Position numbers and translations under genes: made by a program
Notes under the pieces: generated by a model
The model's database searches: none
What the model saw: only the letters and a program-made list of their open reading frames with translations
What the model was told of the DNA's origin: nothing
In this document: positions 63,166-64,000 of the stretch, piece by piece
Layout of the letters: each line of letters begins with the position of its first letter
Position numbering within the stretch: position 1 is the stretch's first letter
From: Toxoplasma gondii ME49
Taxonomy: Eukaryota; Apicomplexa; Conoidasida; Eucoccidiorida; Sarcocystidae
Direction of reading: 5' to 3'
DNA length: 64,000 nt
Assembly: GCF_000006565.2 (NCBI RefSeq)
Contig: NC_031474.1
Coordinates: 620,001-684,000 of the forward strand

Positions 63166-63404
63166 CGTAGGTCCTGGGTGCGGAGACCTTTGGACCTAGG
63201 CAAACTGACGAAGCGCTTGTCTCACCTCGTTCCACACTGTTTCACCCGCTGTGCTGCTGGCTGACTGAACACGGCGGCGGGAAATCGACTCTCACGAAAG
63301 AGTTCCCCCCTCCGTCGCCCCTTGGGGTAACTTGCAGGATTTGTGACCGTCTTTCCATTTTAGATTTATATCTTTCTCAATATGTGTTTCCAGCCCTTTC
63401 TTTA

Positions 63405-63800
63405 AAGTAGGCGGAATGGGAGAACTAGACTTAGATTTCGTAAAATCGCAGTTGCGCAACCATCACGGGCCTCCGAGAGGATGGGGATTGCCCACGGAGA
63501 AAGCCACCTGTTGCGCGGGGGAAATACGAGTGAAACCACTCCTAGCTTAAGGGTGGTATACACAGCGGCGCAGAAAGGCAGGATCAAAGCTCCCTTCCTT
63601 CTTAGCTTATTGAAGCCCACTATGGCAGATATGAAATCTAAAAGAACCTGATTGCTTCCCGTAGACTGTGAAAACGAACCGTAGAGAGCGGCACACAACG
63701 ATGCAGAACTGCAGGTACGAATAGGAACGCCGCTTTTTCGCAGCTGAGGGGACCGTAACACGGCAGATACCAAATCTGAAGAAGAAACTGTTTGCATTTG
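63405..63800. repeat. Diverged direct duplication of about 145 bp
   Basis: On the minus strand, the segment around 63,785-63,670 and the segment around 63,640-63,540 align by eye. Each has an ATCTGCC core and, when translated in the same frame, gives SSDLVSAVLRSPQLRKSG and LLDFISAIVGFNKLRRKG. The copies are clearly related but diverged. Confidence 0.5.
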
Positions 63801-64000
63801 CCAGACTCAGACCGAGAGAATTAGCACTTGAAACTCACCTGTAGGTTGCGTTTCAGTTGCCTCAGGAGACTACGGTATGTACCTACAAAACAACAGAAGA
63901 GACACACAGCCGGAGTGTGTTCAGCTGGACTACTCGGCGGAGAGTAACAGCCTTTAGAAATCCCTCCATCTGTATATACACATGGTCCTGGAAACGCAGC

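Larger units (their letters stand above)
61198..64000. other. Upstream region of the WNG kinase
   Basis: This region holds the kinase 5' UTR and promoter. Further right there are 130-150-codon frames on both strands. Two deserve mention: a plus-strand frame from 62835 with a signal-like hydrophobic segment, and a minus-strand frame at 63402-63797 built from a diverged internal duplication. Neither matches a known family. Confidence 0.4.

Noticed and set aside
1..64000. tRNA or rRNA genes, and intact transposons
   Set aside because: No B-box-like GGTTCGANTCC in a tRNA context, no rRNA core sequence, no reverse transcriptase or transposase motifs and no terminal repeats were seen. The only retropepsin-like motif belongs to DDI1.

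Overview
The window looks like nuclear DNA of Toxoplasma gondii or a very close coccidian relative (Hammondia, Neospora). The evidence is intron-rich genes with GTGAGT/GTAAGT donors, low-complexity Ser/Glu/Arg-rich coding sequence, TA microsatellites, CT/GA-rich introns, and a With-No-Gly-loop kinase of the WNG1/ROP35 type, a family known from coccidia. All gene models were made by reading conserved peptide blocks and joining them at splice sites whose phases agree. No transcript evidence was available.

Layout from left to right. (1) 779-5071, minus: DDI1, a ubiquitin-receptor aspartyl protease, 7 exons, fully resolved (527 aa). (2) 5072-9300: a 4.2 kb divergent spacer with no convincing gene. 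(3) 9301-19242, plus: a candidate Nup85-like nucleoporin with about 14 exons, resolved except for its middle. (4) 19243-20726: a tail-to-tail spacer. (5) 20727-26400, minus: translation termination factor eRF1, 8 exons, fully resolved (430 aa), with a ~0.95 kb purine minisatellite inside intron 3. (6) 27513-28148, minus: a weak candidate for a very small spliced gene. (7) 30529 to at least 50422, plus: a giant gene of about 6,000 codons, most of it in one 16.6 kb exon. It encodes a NO VEIN (NOV)-like protein with a sacsin/Hsp90-type GHKL ATPase module and a C-terminal DUF3883 domain. (8) 52090-54570, minus: a divergent MOB1-family gene, six exons found, 5' end unresolved. (9) 58262-61197, minus: WNG1/ROP35-like secreted kinase. 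(10) 61198-64000: upstream region with one weak candidate secreted-protein exon on the plus strand.

The genes do not form an operon-like system. They are mostly housekeeping functions (protein turnover, nuclear pore, translation termination, a MOB kinase co-activator) plus one lineage-specific secreted kinase. The most unusual object is the NOV-like giant, which joins a GHKL ATPase to a domain carrying PD-(D/E)XK-like residues and has an exceptionally long uninterrupted exon.
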